64,000 nt of DNA from Azorinus chamasolen (GCA_963576725.1 OY755238.1:23123845-23187844); one strand, 5' to 3'; counted from the stretch's first letter, positions 10,016-20,510 are shown. Numbers and translations are program-made. Notes: generated by a model not told the origin, from the sequence alone.

Positions 10016-10345
10016 TATGCACCTCTTAGCAAAGCACTTTTGGATAATCGGATACACTCTGTGTCGCTTGTATAAGGACCATTTACGAATAGAAGAGACA
10101 TTTTGGATAACAGATTTTAAAGGTGAAAGTACAACTCTTGGTCCATTGAAAAAACATTTATTAATAGAAAGAGATGGTATGTGAAAAGATGATGCCGACT
10201 GAAGATTAAGTTGTTTTAAACGAACAAAAGGTTGAAGGGAAGACAAATTAGAAATATTTCTGGGTACTTGTACAGACGACACAGATTGCATATTTATAGC
10301 TTTCCGTTCTATCAGAGGTATTTTAACTTTATTCATATTGGAAAG

Positions 10346-10740
10346 TGATAGAGGGGCACCTGTATTGTGTTCATCAACACGTCAATACATTAGTGAAAGT
10401 TGTGATGTCTTATTCGTGCTTTGTTCCTGTTTTAAAATCCATTCCATGTTCACGTGAGTATGCGTTATGTGAATATGTCTGTCCGAAAACGATCCGACAT
10501 TTGCCATGTACTCTGCACTGTTTGGTCTAGACCAAGAGTACATGAGTAACCAAATGACTGTATAATGAATCAGATGCAATACTTAGTTTCGAGTTCCTGC
10601 TATCAAAGCAAATTATTTTATATAATTAGAGAATAAACAGAATACTATGTCGTTACGGAACGTTGCATTTCATTCAGTCTCTAAATTTTAGCATCAATCC
10701 CCCCGCACTTATTGATTAGTATAACTGTAATCGTAAGGTG
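10346..10740. other. No gene seen upstream of Naiad copy 1
   Basis: This stretch would hold any 5' UTR or promoter of copy 1. I see no recognisable motif or repeat. Confidence 0.3.
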
Positions 10741-11090
10741 CTCCTGCGACAAAGTATTTCACACCTGGAAGCGTACGGTGCTGTGATTTACAAACTTCGA
10801 TTTGTCATCGCGAATGTTGTACATTAGTCGGAGAGGGGCCACGTTTATTTATACTGCTTGTCTTGTAGTGTGGGGATGGGATAAGTGTGAGGTTGGGTGT
10901 CCCTATACCAGTTTAAAAACACAGGGACACTTGTCACCGGCCGTTCCAAGGCCTTACTTCCCCTTTTTCTCCCAAAATTCGGTTTGTTATGTCTTTTTGC
11001 GTCTCCCTTTGTATTTTGATAGACATAATTTTACATTTGCTGTTTTTTACATGGTGCTGTTAGGGCGACTGTTTGTTTTGTATGTGGTTT
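10741..11090 (+). mobile_element. Naiad-X copy with internal deletion
   Basis: A short coding scrap (GTATTTCACACCTGG... giving GDVIYKL-like codons) is joined at about 10805 directly to the late 3' UTR (GTTGTACATTAGTCGGAGAG), skipping the RT C-terminus and SECIS. The tail holds the CACTTGTCACCG hairpin relic, CCGTTCCAAGG and the X terminal region to GTATGTGG. Confidence 0.7.
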
Positions 11091-11095
11091 AGTTT

Positions 11096-11420
11096 GACTC
11101 ATACATTTAGCTTTCGGAAAACGCACACATGCACACAAACACACCAAACTCTCATACATCAACAAACGTACAAAGACATAAGAAAAACATAAAACTAAGG
11201 CTGTTAAAGAGAACACCACATTTGAAAGTTCAGTGGCAAATCCGGACGTCCTAACCTCATATTTATCTCAAAATCGCCCTACTTTAACAAACAGTGTACA
11301 TAAGGCTTTCCACGTCGGACTTCCGCACAACACAAAACAATATGCGAAACACAGCATAAAAACAACCGTGAAAGGCCGTCGAATATGTACTAAATGACTT
11401 TGCTAAGTCGGCGAATCAGT
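11096..11420 (-). mobile_element. Naiad-Y-like 3' UTR, tail-to-tail with the previous copy
   Basis: Reverse complement of the Y tail: a CACACA-rich part, CGGACGTCCTAACCTCA, AGTGTACATAAGGC and CAAATGACTTTGCTAAGTCGG. It directly follows the plus-strand X copy, so two 3' ends face each other. Confidence 0.6.
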
Positions 11421-11747
11421 AAAGTCGGCGAATCTGCACGGACCAAACTGTTTCCAGTCGCCTCTGTACGAGATAAACGTTTCCATAATTTATACGACTC
11501 TGCTCGGGTATTCTCTACAGTAGATCCTGTCTTAAGCGACCATCAAAAACTGGTCTAATTATGGGTCTGTATTGCAGGTAATAACTTGAGGCACACAGGG
11601 GCTTTTAAAGACTCCGATGGTTAATAACTTAATGAATTACCGCTTAGAACAGCTTCTACTGTATATTCACGAGGCGAACACAGTTCTGTCCACTTTGGCA
11701 CCTTAGGGAGAACATCTGTTTCATGGGAATATTATTTATATCGTTGT

Positions 11748-11984
11748 TTAACCCTTTTGGCTCCAAATTTCTAATTGTCGTCTGTAATTCAATTTTTTCT
11801 ATCATTCGGTAAAATAAGGAAATAAGATATATAAATTCAAACTTCAAAGGAATAATGCACAGATAAAGAGATAGAGTTTGAGACAAATAGTCATGAAGTA
11901 CCTAATCAGAAAAGGTGGCGTCTGGTCTGGGACTGCACTACTTGTCGGTGTGCATTTATGTGACATCGGTGGTGAAAGGGTCAA
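11748..11984. mobile_element. TTAA-flanked MITE (piggyBac-like ends)
   Basis: It begins TTAACCCTTTTGG and ends GGTGAAAGGGTCAA. The interior (AATTGTCGTCTG, CATTCGGTAAAATAAGGA, GAGTTTGAGACAAA, CTGGGACTGC) is shared with 27671-27888. The TTAA boundary plus CCCTTT ends are typical of piggyBac-derived MITEs. There is no coding capacity. Confidence 0.5.
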
Positions 11985-12745
11985 CACTTAAAGTGATAGT
12001 CTCTAGTCACAACGCATATAACAAATGCCTAACAAATGTATAGTCATTTGTTGATATGCTGAAAAGAAATATCGCCAGAAAACCGGTCCAAAATCCCTGG
12101 AGAAGACAAAATCCTGATGTGAGGATTCGCCAATTTATTAATGTCTATTTTCAATTTCTAAACTGAACGACATATGTCTACACTAGTTTGTTGTACACAC
12201 ACAATTATAGTAAACGGTTTACGTTTTATCACAAGAGCATTTTTCGAAATCATTTCAAATTGACAATTTTCATAATAATGACGGAAGATACTAAACACAA
12301 TGTTTTATGATGTGAATGAATGTATGAAATGAATTAATGACTTTACTTGACTGCTTGACTTTACTATTTTTCCATTAACGAGGGCAGCTCGGTTAGCCAC
12401 ATTGCTATTCTACCCCGAGGTCCTCTTAATCGGTACATTTCATTTACATGTATTTATAAGCAAACAACAATCACGGAATATACTAATAAACAATGTGACT
12501 AGTGCACAAAGTAGGCTAAACCATTTCAACGATGCAAAAACAAATCAGCATACTTATATAAACTACATGAACAAATAGAACTAAACCAAGCAAGAAACTT
12601 TTGTTTGAAGTTCCCTACATGGATCCGTTTCACTTACGCTCTGTGTCGATATACATGTACTTTAAAATTATTGTTTTTGATGATATAACTTTTGTAAACA
12701 GTAATCACAGATTTTGTTATTAACACAAGTTTAATGTCACACATA
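11985..12745. other. No gene seen
   Basis: AT-rich unique-looking sequence. Nothing recognisable before the Naiad fragments start. Confidence 0.35.
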
Positions 12746-12991
12746 CGCAAAATCACCACTGGGGGATTAAACAAGTTTACAAATAGTGTAAATAAAGGTA
12801 TCCCCGCTGGACTTACCAACAACATAGAAGACGGTAAACACATGGCAATATGAAAAACATAGCATAATAACTGTTAAAATCCGTCAAATATGTACTCTAT
12901 GACTTTGCTGAAGTCAGAGCACCTGCAGGGAAACCGTTAAGGGCACGACAGGGAAACAGTAATGCATTGGTCTTGTAAGCTCATCCCGTAG
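12746..12991 (-). mobile_element. Naiad-Y 3' UTR fragment, internally deleted variant
   Basis: On the minus strand it covers the sequence just after the SECIS 3' side through the tail, but about 60 bp between the AAACCGGTTT site and the ACAAATAGTG block are missing. The deletion joins at a TTTAC repeat. The same deletion is in the copy at 13268-13798, so both derive from one deleted source or a local duplication. Confidence 0.65.
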
Positions 12992-13112
12992 TGTAAATAA
13001 AGGTATCCCCGCTGGAATTACCAACAACATAGAAGACGGTGATGGCAATATGAAAAACATAGCATAATCACTGTTAAAATCCGTCAAATATGTACTCAAT
13101 GACTTTGCTGAA
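12992..13112 (-). mobile_element. Second, partial Naiad-Y 3' UTR fragment in tandem
   Basis: It repeats GTGTAAATAAAGGTATCCCC through ATGACTTTGCTGAA, already present about 205 bp to the left, with no spacer. It is a local tandem duplication or a second truncated insertion. Confidence 0.6.
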
Positions 13113-13267
13113 ATTTGTTTTAGTCATTTATGTAAAAGAGGATTAACATATCAAACTATGTTCATAATTCCCAAATCAGTTTAAATAGTTCCATCCACAA
13201 TTATTTCAGTTGTATTGAATGAGAAATGTCAGTAACAAAGGGAGGATTTCCCCAAACAGTGTAAGTG

Positions 13268-13798
13268 AAAAAGTAGTAAAGTCAAACAGGCAAAGCCACA
13301 TACAAGACGCAATCACCACCAACACATCGATCGATTACATGTCACACATACGCAAAATCACCATTGGGGGATTAAACAGGTTTACAAATAGTGTAAATAA
13401 AGGTATCCCCGCTGGACTTACCAACAACATAGAAGACGGTAAACACATGGCAATATGAAAAGCATAGCATAATAACTGTTAAAATCCGTCAAATATGTAC
13501 TCTATGACTTTGCTGAAGTCAGAGCACCTGCAGGGAAACCGTTAAGGGCACGACAGGGAAACAGTAATGCATTGGTCTTGTAAGCTCATCCCGTATCTGA
13601 ATTTAAGAGTATACTATCCTCTGCCTGCCATCGCGCAAGCAAAGAGGGAAGCGTAGCTACCGACTGTAAAAGGGCCAATAACCAAACATGCAGTGCGTTG
13701 CAATCTAATCGGATCATAACCTTTTTTCTTAAAGGTTTTGATACGTTTTATAAACAAATCATGAAAATGGACATGACCCCGAATGTTTCCTAATTTTC
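13268..13798 (-). mobile_element. Naiad-Y copy, truncated (deleted-tail variant)
   Basis: It runs from the Y 3' terminus (13268) through the shortened 3' UTR and SECIS region to the last coding codons. The translation includes GHVHFHDLFIKRIK and the C-terminus SYASLFACAM. The SECIS-like hairpin has lost its AUGA strand (AGGATAGTATACTC instead), so it would not work. It is truncated 5' at 13798. Confidence 0.65.
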
Positions 13799-13908
13799 CA
13801 AAGCTCAGGCCAGAAAGCAAACTCAAAGCTGTGTCCACACTGTTTAGAAGTTGACAGAAGACAGCATGGAAGGAAGTTAATCATTATAAATGCAGAATTT
13901 AAATACCA

Positions 13909-14079
13909 AAAGTACAAAAATGAGTCATGCAGGAAGCACCACATACAGAACAAACAGTCGACCGAACAGCAACACAAGGAAACAGCAAATGTACATAAAT
14001 AAAAACATCAAGAGACGCACACAGACAAAACAAACATACAATAGGGAGATGATGGAAGTACTGCATTGGAACGGTCAAG
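13909..14079 (-). mobile_element. Naiad-X 3' terminal fragment
   Basis: Reverse complement of the X terminus from AAAAGTACAAAAATGAGTCA to TTGGAACGGTCA. It is a solo 5'-truncated insertion of about 170 bp with no coding part. Confidence 0.65.
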
Positions 14080-15049
14080 TTTACAATTGCAGATATGAAG
14101 TGTAAACCTTATGAAGTGTAAACCTATTCATAAATAATCTACATATAGATGATTCCCATGAGTAACAGTAGTACCTCTAAACAGAATGAACACAGACCAT
14201 ACTCTCTTGGCAGAAAATATTCAGGCATAGAGATCGATTGAGTAAATAATCTAATGTGATCTCTTTTTTTCAAATGATGTGGCACTGGACTGATTTAGAA
14301 TCAAACAAAAACAACAACACTATCTAAGCATAATATACAAAAAAAACACGTTAGACGACTTCCAACATTGTGTATGCAACTTACAAACCTACATAGATCT
14401 GGACAAGAGACTATCAGCGTCTACTATGCATCACAAAATGTTTTGAATTAGATATACATGGATAAGTAACTTTTAAATTAAACAGATGTGCTGAAGGACG
14501 CTTCAGTAAACAAATAAACATTGCCTTTTGAATTTTAGGTTCTAAGGACCAAAATAGATCACAAGTTTACTGTCTTTTATAGTTGGAAGTCGCAGCACAG
14601 TACTCTAAAGTAACATCGTTGATTGGATATATACAGCAAAAACTAATTTCTGAAGAACAAATCATATCAGTTATCTCCATCAAATAAGAACATGACAACT
14701 TCTTAACGTTCATTTGTAATCAGCTTTATGTAAGCTCTAAGCAAGAAAGTGCATACTTTACTCATGTACAGTGGTAACTTGAGATTCATACTGTTCATTT
14801 CAGTGTATTCATATATTATTATTATTATACCACGTATATAGCACACAGGATATGTGCGTTCAAAAGCACTGCACATGGATGAAATCACTAACCATGAAAG
14901 ATATGTCGTTGGCAATATTGCGTTTATTGCAGGGACTCGCACTTTAATCTGCCACAATATTAAAATTGGTTCCTGTCGGTCTGGATATTAATGAAACCAA
15001 AAGGGTATCAATATTTATTACTTAAGAGAATGATTTGTATGACAATCGG
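14080..15049. other. No gene seen
   Basis: AT-rich. A 17-bp GTGTAAACCTTATGAAG-type direct repeat near 14100 and nothing else of note. Confidence 0.35.
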
Positions 15050-15402
15050 TGCAGACTCTGTTCACCGTAAAACGATACTGTAAAATATATGAAAATTCTG
15101 GAATTAATGTTTTGTGCTTTATGAAACATTCTGATGATATTTTAACTGAACTTGAAAATGAACAGTACAACATTTCTTCGTTGAGCTCGTATGATTTCTC
15201 TACACTCTATACTACCTTACAAACTCATAAAGGATACATTGATTACATTAATAGAAACAATAAAATGTTCATTGCTTGTGATGTTAAACGTTCGTTCTTT
15301 TCGAATTCCACATTACACAATGTGAACTTGCCTTGATGTTTGTAGATCTCTAAATTTTCTTTTAGACAAAATATTTGTGCGATATGGTGATACCATATAC
15401 AC
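15050..15402 (+). pseudogene. Naiad-Y RT fragment (motif A region)
   Basis: The translation shows YCKIYENSGINVLCFMKHS, SSYDFSTLYTTL (RT motif A with its catalytic Asp), NKMFIACDVKRSFFSNS and then, after a small deletion and frame change near 15312, LDVCRSLNFLLDKIFVRYGDTIY. Motifs B and C are missing because the fragment ends at about 15402. It has no 3' UTR, so unlike the other copies it is truncated at both ends. Confidence 0.7.
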
Positions 15403-15539
15403 TAAACGACATTTATAAGTACTCACCCTATATCCATAGTCAGTGCGGATCGGGGTATAGAGAAAATGGCTACTGTGTATTTCGATATAATGAATGTTTA
15501 TTCGAATTCAATAAAAAAAAAGAGATGTTTGTGAAACAT

Positions 15540-16550
15540 GTATACCTCCAGACCCCCTGGCCTTTGATCTATTGACCTCAACTATAGAGGTCATCTAGTG
15601 GTCATGACTAATCACCACAGCAACTTTGAATATCCTAAGCCAAACCACTGATAATTTATTGATCTGAAAACATTACACAAGTTAAGGTCATGGTGACCTT
15701 GACCTTTGACATAGTGACCTCAAAATTTATAGGGGTCATCTAGTGGTCACGAACAACTACCACAGCAAGTTTGAAGATCCTAAGCATAACCCTTGAGCAA
15801 TTATTGATTCGGAACCATTTCACCAGTTAAGGTCATGGTGACCTTGACCTTTGATCTAGTGACCTCAAAAACAATAGGGATCATTAGGTGGTCATGGCCA
15901 ACCACCACAGCAAGTTTGAAGATCCTAAGCCAAACCCTTGAGCAGTTATTGATCGCAAAACATTTCACCAGTTACGGTCATGGTGACCTTGACCCTTGAC
16001 CTAGTGACCTCAAAAACAACAGGGCTCATCTAGTTGTCATGACCAACCACCTAAGCAAATTTGAAGATCTTAAGCCAAACCCTTCAGCAGTTATTGATCA
16101 GAAACCATTTTACCAGTTAAGGTCATGGTGACCTTAACCTTTGACCTAGTGACCTCAAAAACAATAGGGGTCATCCAGTGGTCATGACCAACTACCACAG
16201 CATGTTTTAAGATCCTAAGCCAAACCCTTGAGCAGTTATTGATCGCAAACCTTTTCGCCAATTAAGGTCATTGTGAACTTGACCTCTGACCTAGTGACCT
16301 AAACTCAACAGGGCCCATCGAGTTGCCATGACCAACCACCTAAGCAAATTTGAAGATCCTAAGCCAAACCCTTGAGCAGTTATTGATCAGAAACCATTTT
16401 ACCAGTTATGGTCATGTGACCTTGACCTTTTACCTAGTGACTTCAAGAACAACAGAGGTCATCCAGTGGTCATGACCAACTACCACAGCAATTTTGAAGA
16501 TTCTAAGCTAAACCCTTGAGCAGTTATTGATCGAAAACCATTTAACCTTA
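15540..16550. repeat. 145-bp tandem array rich in nuclear-receptor half-sites
   Basis: About seven units with a 145-bp period, anchored on GGTCATGGTGACC at 15686, 15831, 15976 and 16121. Degenerate versions lie near 16265 and 16410. Each unit reads roughly: half-site cluster, ATAGGGGTCATCTAGTGGTC, ACCACAGCAAGTTTGAAGAT, AAACCCTTGAGCAGTTATTG. Mollusc-type interspersed tandem repeat with no coding capacity. Confidence 0.85.
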
Positions 16551-16676
16551 CACGTAAGGAATATATAGAATATGTTTCGATTTCATGGAAGTATGAAAAA
16601 GCATAGTCACGCTGTAACTCTGCTGAAACTCTGCTGTTTGGAAATCCAAATTTTATAGAATATGATTAAACATTAC

Positions 16677-17051
16677 TTGTATTACTTTTTCCCTGTCGTG
16701 CCCTTAACGGCTTACCTGCAGGTGCTCTGACTTCAGCAAAGTCATTGAGTACATATTTGACGGATTGTCACAGTTATTATGCTATGTTTTACATGTTGTC
16801 CTGTGTTCACCGTCGTCTATGTTGTGGGTAAGTCCAGCGGAGATACCTTTATTTACACTATTTGTAAAGCTAGGGTGACTTTGAGAGAAGTGTGAGGTTA
16901 GGACGTCCGTAAACCGGTTTAAACCCCCAGTGGTGTTTTTGCTACTGACCGTGCCAAGGTGTGTGTGTGTCATGCTGTCTATCGGTGTTTTGGTGGTGGT
17001 TGCGTCTTGTATGTGGCTTTGCCTGCTTGACGTTACTACTTTTCCATTTAT
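16677..17051 (+). mobile_element. Naiad-Y 3' UTR, with internal deletion of the GT-rich part
   Basis: A clean Y tail from CCCTGTCGTGCCCTTAACGG to the terminus CTACTTTTCC. Between CCGTGCCAAGG (about 16957) and CATGCTGTCTATCGG most of the tail is replaced by a short GT run. It shows the 3' UTR hairpin CAGUGG/CUACUG at 16928-16947. Confidence 0.75.
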
Positions 17052-17865
17052 TACAAACAGTGCAGACCCACATCAGATATTTCCTACAGGAGCTCTCTGA
17101 CTTGGGTCTACACTTAAGGAATATATAGATATTTTATTTTCCTTTCATACCTCCATGAAAACAATTTTTATATATATATTTTACATATCATTTGATACCG
17201 CTTCTGAATGCAAGAAAGAAATTAAACCAATTCACAAATCATTTGTTTAGTTTCAACATTTTAATACCGATTTATATAATTGCGGACTAGTATAATGTTG
17301 TCCCGGCAAGGCATGGCTGAATTTGTTTTCATGGGGGTATAAAAATGCAGCAAATCACAGCTCACCAAAAGTAATGAAAACAAACTATCAAATTATTGTT
17401 TGCTAAAGCCACATATTTGAGTTCTAAAGTTGAGTCTGACTCTGAGTCTGGACTCAAAAAGTTTTATAACTTCGAGGCATGTACTGTCATAGGGACGGAT
17501 AAGCGTTTTACAATGATGGATATAACTTCATGAAATTTAGTATGCGGTATGTCGATCATGTGCCCCAATCACAGCCCTGCATCAGAATTCCATGCTTTTA
17601 AGGTGTTCCAACTGTTTAAAACAATACTCTACTAACACCAATTAAAAGATAGATTCCAACCAACGCGCACGTGTAACACGAGCATCTTACCAGATTTGGA
17701 CACTCCGTCAGAATAACCGCTACTCACAGCACGAGGAAATATTCAACCAAGTCAGCCGTAAATATGCCCATTTTTGATTATGTTTACAGATTACTGTGGC
17801 GTTTCAGCTAAAAACAGCTATATTGTGCAAATTCAAAACCTGAGTACTTATAAATATCGTCTAGT

Positions 17866-17934
<69 letters not shown>

Positions 17935-18374
17935 GTTGAGATATATATAATGTTGAGATATATATACATTCACAGATGACCACGTAATACTCTAACAATT
18001 CAACCAGTAGAATACGGCAACTCCGCCTAGCAAACTTGCAGACTGTAAATATAGAACAAGGAAATCCAGATCCCCAATAGGAAAGCTTTCAATCCTTGCT
18101 TATATAGACAGTCTATCAGAGCTTACACTTCTACCGGTTGAATTAATTTGCATCTTTCTGTATGTTCTCTTGACAAGGCCTTATTTAAGGTTTCCTTTTA
18201 ATATCAATGACATACCATCACTTAGATCGATCAGAAAGTCGCTGGATCACGAATGATACACGAATTGTAGAAGGTGTAGTTTTTAAAGGGAGATAATTAG
18301 ATACAATTCTACAGCGCACTTTCAACGTGGGATCTCCGAGGAGATGCTACTGTGATAAGATTAGATTGATAATG
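17052..18374. other. No gene seen; hairpin repeat and (TA)n inside
   Basis: 17055-17115 holds the dispersed palindrome GCAGACC...GGTCTAC found in several MITEs here. A (TA)n microsatellite lies at 17868-17932. The rest is unassigned. Confidence 0.4.
17868..17932. repeat. (TA)n microsatellite
   Basis: About 32 uninterrupted TA dinucleotides, followed by two copies of AATGTTGAGATATATA. Confidence 0.95.
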
Positions 18375-18463
18375 TTGAGATATATTCGCTTTGCCCATGT
18401 CTGCTCTTTGCTCGAAACTTTTAATAGTCGTTTATTTAATTATAATTGATAAACTTCTTAAGC

Positions 18464-18541
18464 GAGGTTCTATCGATGTTTTGGTAATGGTTGCGTCTTG
18501 TATGTGGCTTTGTCTGCTTGACTTTACTACTTTTCCATTTA
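18464..18541 (+). mobile_element. 78-bp Naiad-Y 3' terminus nested in a Naiad-Y copy
   Basis: From TATCGATGTTTTGGTAATGG to CTACTTTTCCATTT, identical in type to the last bases of 16677-17051. It interrupts the codons LLKQG-YRYHKL of its host. Confidence 0.65.
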
Positions 18542-18851
18542 CAGATATCATAAAATTTTGTACACTTTAGAATCGCAATTTACCTCTCATTAGTAAATAT
18601 GATTGCAATCTTCGGACGTTACTGTTACAATGTATTTCTCGTCTCAATTGTACGGTAATACTATCTACAAACGTAGGAAAATTCGGGGTCATATCCATTT
18701 TCATGAATTGTTTATTAAACGCATTAAAACCATTAGGAAGAAAGGTTATGATCCCATTATATTGCAATGCATTGCATGTTTGGTTATTGATCCCTGTAAA
18801 GTCCATAGCTACGCTTCCCTCTTTGCTTGCACGATGACAGGCCGAGGTTAG
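18542..18851 (+). pseudogene. Naiad-Y RT C-terminal fragment
   Basis: The translation gives short pieces of the conserved RT tail: YRNLPLIS-like codons, then the open part TIYKRRKIRGHIHFHELFIKRIKT, KKGYDPIILQCIACLVIDP and SYASLFACTMTGRG, ending at TAG 18849-18851. It is the same C-terminal module as 1379-2073 and 54738-55725. It is broken upstream by the nested insertion and a deletion. Confidence 0.65.
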
Positions 18852-18913
18852 TACTCTATTATGGTATACTTTTAAACCCAGAAACGGGATGAAGTTATCA
18901 GACTCATGTATTG
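18849..18913 (+). promoter_or_regulatory. Decayed SECIS-like element of Naiad-Y
   Basis: The 65-nt length, UAGUAC/GUAUUG helix I and apical UUAAA are kept. The quartet strand is AUUA instead of AUGA, which should abolish function. Confidence 0.5.
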
Positions 18914-19447
18914 CATTTTCTCTGTTGTGCCCTTAACGGCTTCCCAGCAGTTGTTCTGACCTCAGAGAAGTCATGTGATACATAGTTGACGGAATTTCAC
19001 ATTTGTTGTCATGCTATATTATACATATTGTCCTGTGCTTACATTCTGGTATGTTATGGGGCAATCCGGCGGGGATACCTATATTTACACTATTAAAAAA
19101 GTTTTGTTAAGCTAGTGTATTTGAGATAAGTGTGAGGTTAGGACGTCCATGAATCGGTCTAAACCCCAGTGGTGGTTTTACCACTGACCGTGTCGAGGCT
19201 GTACTCTCTTTGTTACCCTTCGTTTCAAATTTGCTGGGTGTCTTTGTGCCTTTGCTTTTGTGTTTTTGTTCGTGTTTGTTGTTTTCGTCTCGTATGTTTG
19301 TGTTTGCGCGCATATGTGTATGTGTGTGTATGTGTGTGTGTGTGTGGATGCGTTGCCTACGTTGCGTGTTTTGGTGATGGGTTTCATTTTTTTATATATT
19401 GCACCAATATATTTCAGTATAGTCCCCATGTACCTTGCACTTAAATG

Positions 19448-19540
19448 TACATGTATGAACACACAGCAAACCGAAACGCAGCAGGACAAAAAAGTAAATG
19501 TACATGTATATCAAACGACAACAAGAGACACACCTCGGCT
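19448..19540 (-). mobile_element. Diverged Naiad-X-like tail fragment
   Basis: ACACACAGCAAACCGAAACG, GTAAATGTACATGTATATC and ACGACAACAAGAGACAC resemble the reverse strand of the X terminus (compare 7460-7530). Identity is low. Confidence 0.3.
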
Positions 19541-19585
19541 GCTTGCACTACATGGACTTTTTGTTTCTGGGTCATAATAATTTGG

Positions 19586-20070
19586 AAAAGTAGTAAAGTC
19601 AAGCAGGCAAAGCCACATACAAAACGCCACCATCACCAAATCACCTACAGAAAGCAATTGATATAGCAATATATACTCATACACACACATACAGTAGAAA
19701 GTCACATACGAAACGCAATCACCACCAACACATCAATAGACAGCATGCCACATACACACAACCAAACACACGAGAAGAACACAGAAAACACCAACAAATA
19801 CACAAGTACCAAAGACAAACATGAACAAAACACAAGCACAAAGACACAAGACAAACAAAGGTAAGGGTGACAAAGAGAGAACTGCATTGGCACGGTCAGT
19901 AGCAAAATCACCACTGGGAGTGTAAACCGGTTTACGGACGTCCTAACCTCACACTTATCTTAAAGTCACCCTAGCTAAACAAACATTGTAAATAAAGGTA
20001 TCCCCGCCGTACTTCACTACAACAAAGCAGACAGTAATCACAGTACAACATGTAAAACATAGCATTTTCA
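19586..20070 (-). mobile_element. Naiad-Y 3' UTR, minus strand, with duplicated end
   Basis: A first terminal fragment (19586-19665, AAAAGTAGTAAAGTCAAGCA) is followed at about 19690 by a longer tail with the CACACA-rich part, the CACTGGGAGTG hairpin arm, AAACCGGTTTACGGACGTCC and GTAAATAAAGGTATCCCC. It is truncated near GTAAAACATAGC. Confidence 0.65.
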
Positions 20071-20299
20071 ATCGTTGTAAATATTCAATTTATAACAACA
20101 CTGTTTAGGGCAGAAATGTTGACGATATATCCCAAGTATTTGTAACAATAGATCAATTTCATACGTATGTACTTCTGGGCATTTAAGATATTCATGTCAG
20201 GAAGCCGTCCGGCTAGTTTGTTGTGGGTCAGTGGTTCTACAGTTTGTTTGTGTTGATTATTGGTTTGATTGTGTTGATTTACATTCGTTTCTGCTCACT
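20071..20299. other. No gene seen
   Basis: Contains TTGTGTTGATT repeats near 20250-20285 that recur to the right of the SINE-like unit at 20512-20545, possibly a long diverged target duplication. Confidence 0.3.
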
Positions 20300-20510
20300 A
20301 TGAGCTAGTGAGGGGAGGGGATAAAGATAAATCTGGGCGCAATGGTCTACTCTTATAATATTTTAGATGCCTATGTAAAGCACTGATACAACGGAACACA
20401 TCGGACCTTGGTTTATAGTCTCGTACGAAGGACATGGTCTGGCGAGGGATCGAACCCTTGAACCCTGGTATTGTACTCGAGCGTGTTATCCACACGACCA
20501 TGCCCGCCAG
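20300..20510 (-). mobile_element. tRNA-derived SINE-like unit
   Basis: On the minus strand it starts GGCGGGCATGGTCGTGTGG (box A-like TGGTCGTGTGG) and about 50 nt later has GGTTCGATCCC, a perfect box B. That is an internal pol III promoter layout of a tRNA head. A non-tRNA body follows (CGTACGAGACTATAAACCAAG...). No anticodon arm can be folded convincingly, so it is not a tRNA gene. V-SINE-type elements are known in molluscs, but membership was not tested. Confidence 0.5.

Larger units (their letters stand above)
7771..10336 (-). pseudogene. Naiad polyprotein: GIY-YIG nuclease + reverse transcriptase, with in-frame TGA codons
   Basis: Residues 1-107 are a basic N-terminus ending in a Cys cluster (KCFAKRC). 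The frame continues through TGA into CSNISC, then NVIYVLT-TGA-NAPIC, YVGQTGRALKTRFREH and FRKSGHSF. That is a GIY-YIG domain (VIY and YVG halves, catalytic Arg, CCHH-type metal ligands). A linker follows with PDN-TGA-DC (CxC position) and GHVITG, then RT motifs: TYDFSTLYTTLP (motif A Asp), GIPMGTNCAPLVADLF (motif B) and RYLDDI (motif C). From 10336 to about 8435 one frame stays open for roughly 640 codons except for four TGA and no TAA or TAG. Then a 1-bp deletion near 8430 (shared with copy 2) and a second frame change near 8115 break it. The C-terminus is lost by deletion. The protein would nick DNA and prime reverse transcription in the nucleus. This copy is dead, but the TGA pattern suggests its ancestor was a selenoprotein. 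Confidence 0.8.
7410..10345 (-). mobile_element. Naiad (Penelope-like, permuted GIY-YIG-RT), copy 1
   Basis: The most complete element in the window at its 5' end. On the minus strand it runs: start codon at 10336, N-terminal region, Cys cluster, GIY-YIG nuclease, linker with CxC-type motif, RT up to motif C, then an abrupt junction near 7770 to the last part of the subfamily X 3' UTR ending at about 7410. The junction (CCTAGGTGG) corresponds to a deletion of about 765 bp relative to copy 2 (22242-23006) with a TA microhomology. It removes the RT C-terminus and the SECIS-like hairpin. Because the nuclease precedes the RT, it belongs to the N-terminal-nuclease Penelope-like group (Naiad in animals), not to the canonical group with a C-terminal nuclease. 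Confidence 0.85.
18375..19385 (+). mobile_element. Naiad-Y copy, truncated, with nested Naiad terminus
   Basis: RT C-terminal codons at 18375-18463, interruption by a 78-bp Naiad 3' end (18464-18541), then RT codons to 18851, a decayed SECIS-like hairpin (18849-18913) and a Y-type 3' UTR with its GT-rich part up to about 19385, where the terminus is lost. Confidence 0.7.

Noticed and set aside
20300..20510. Functional tRNA gene
   Set aside because: Box A/B order is right but no complete cloverleaf or anticodon arm folds, and a non-tRNA body follows, so SINE-like is the better call.
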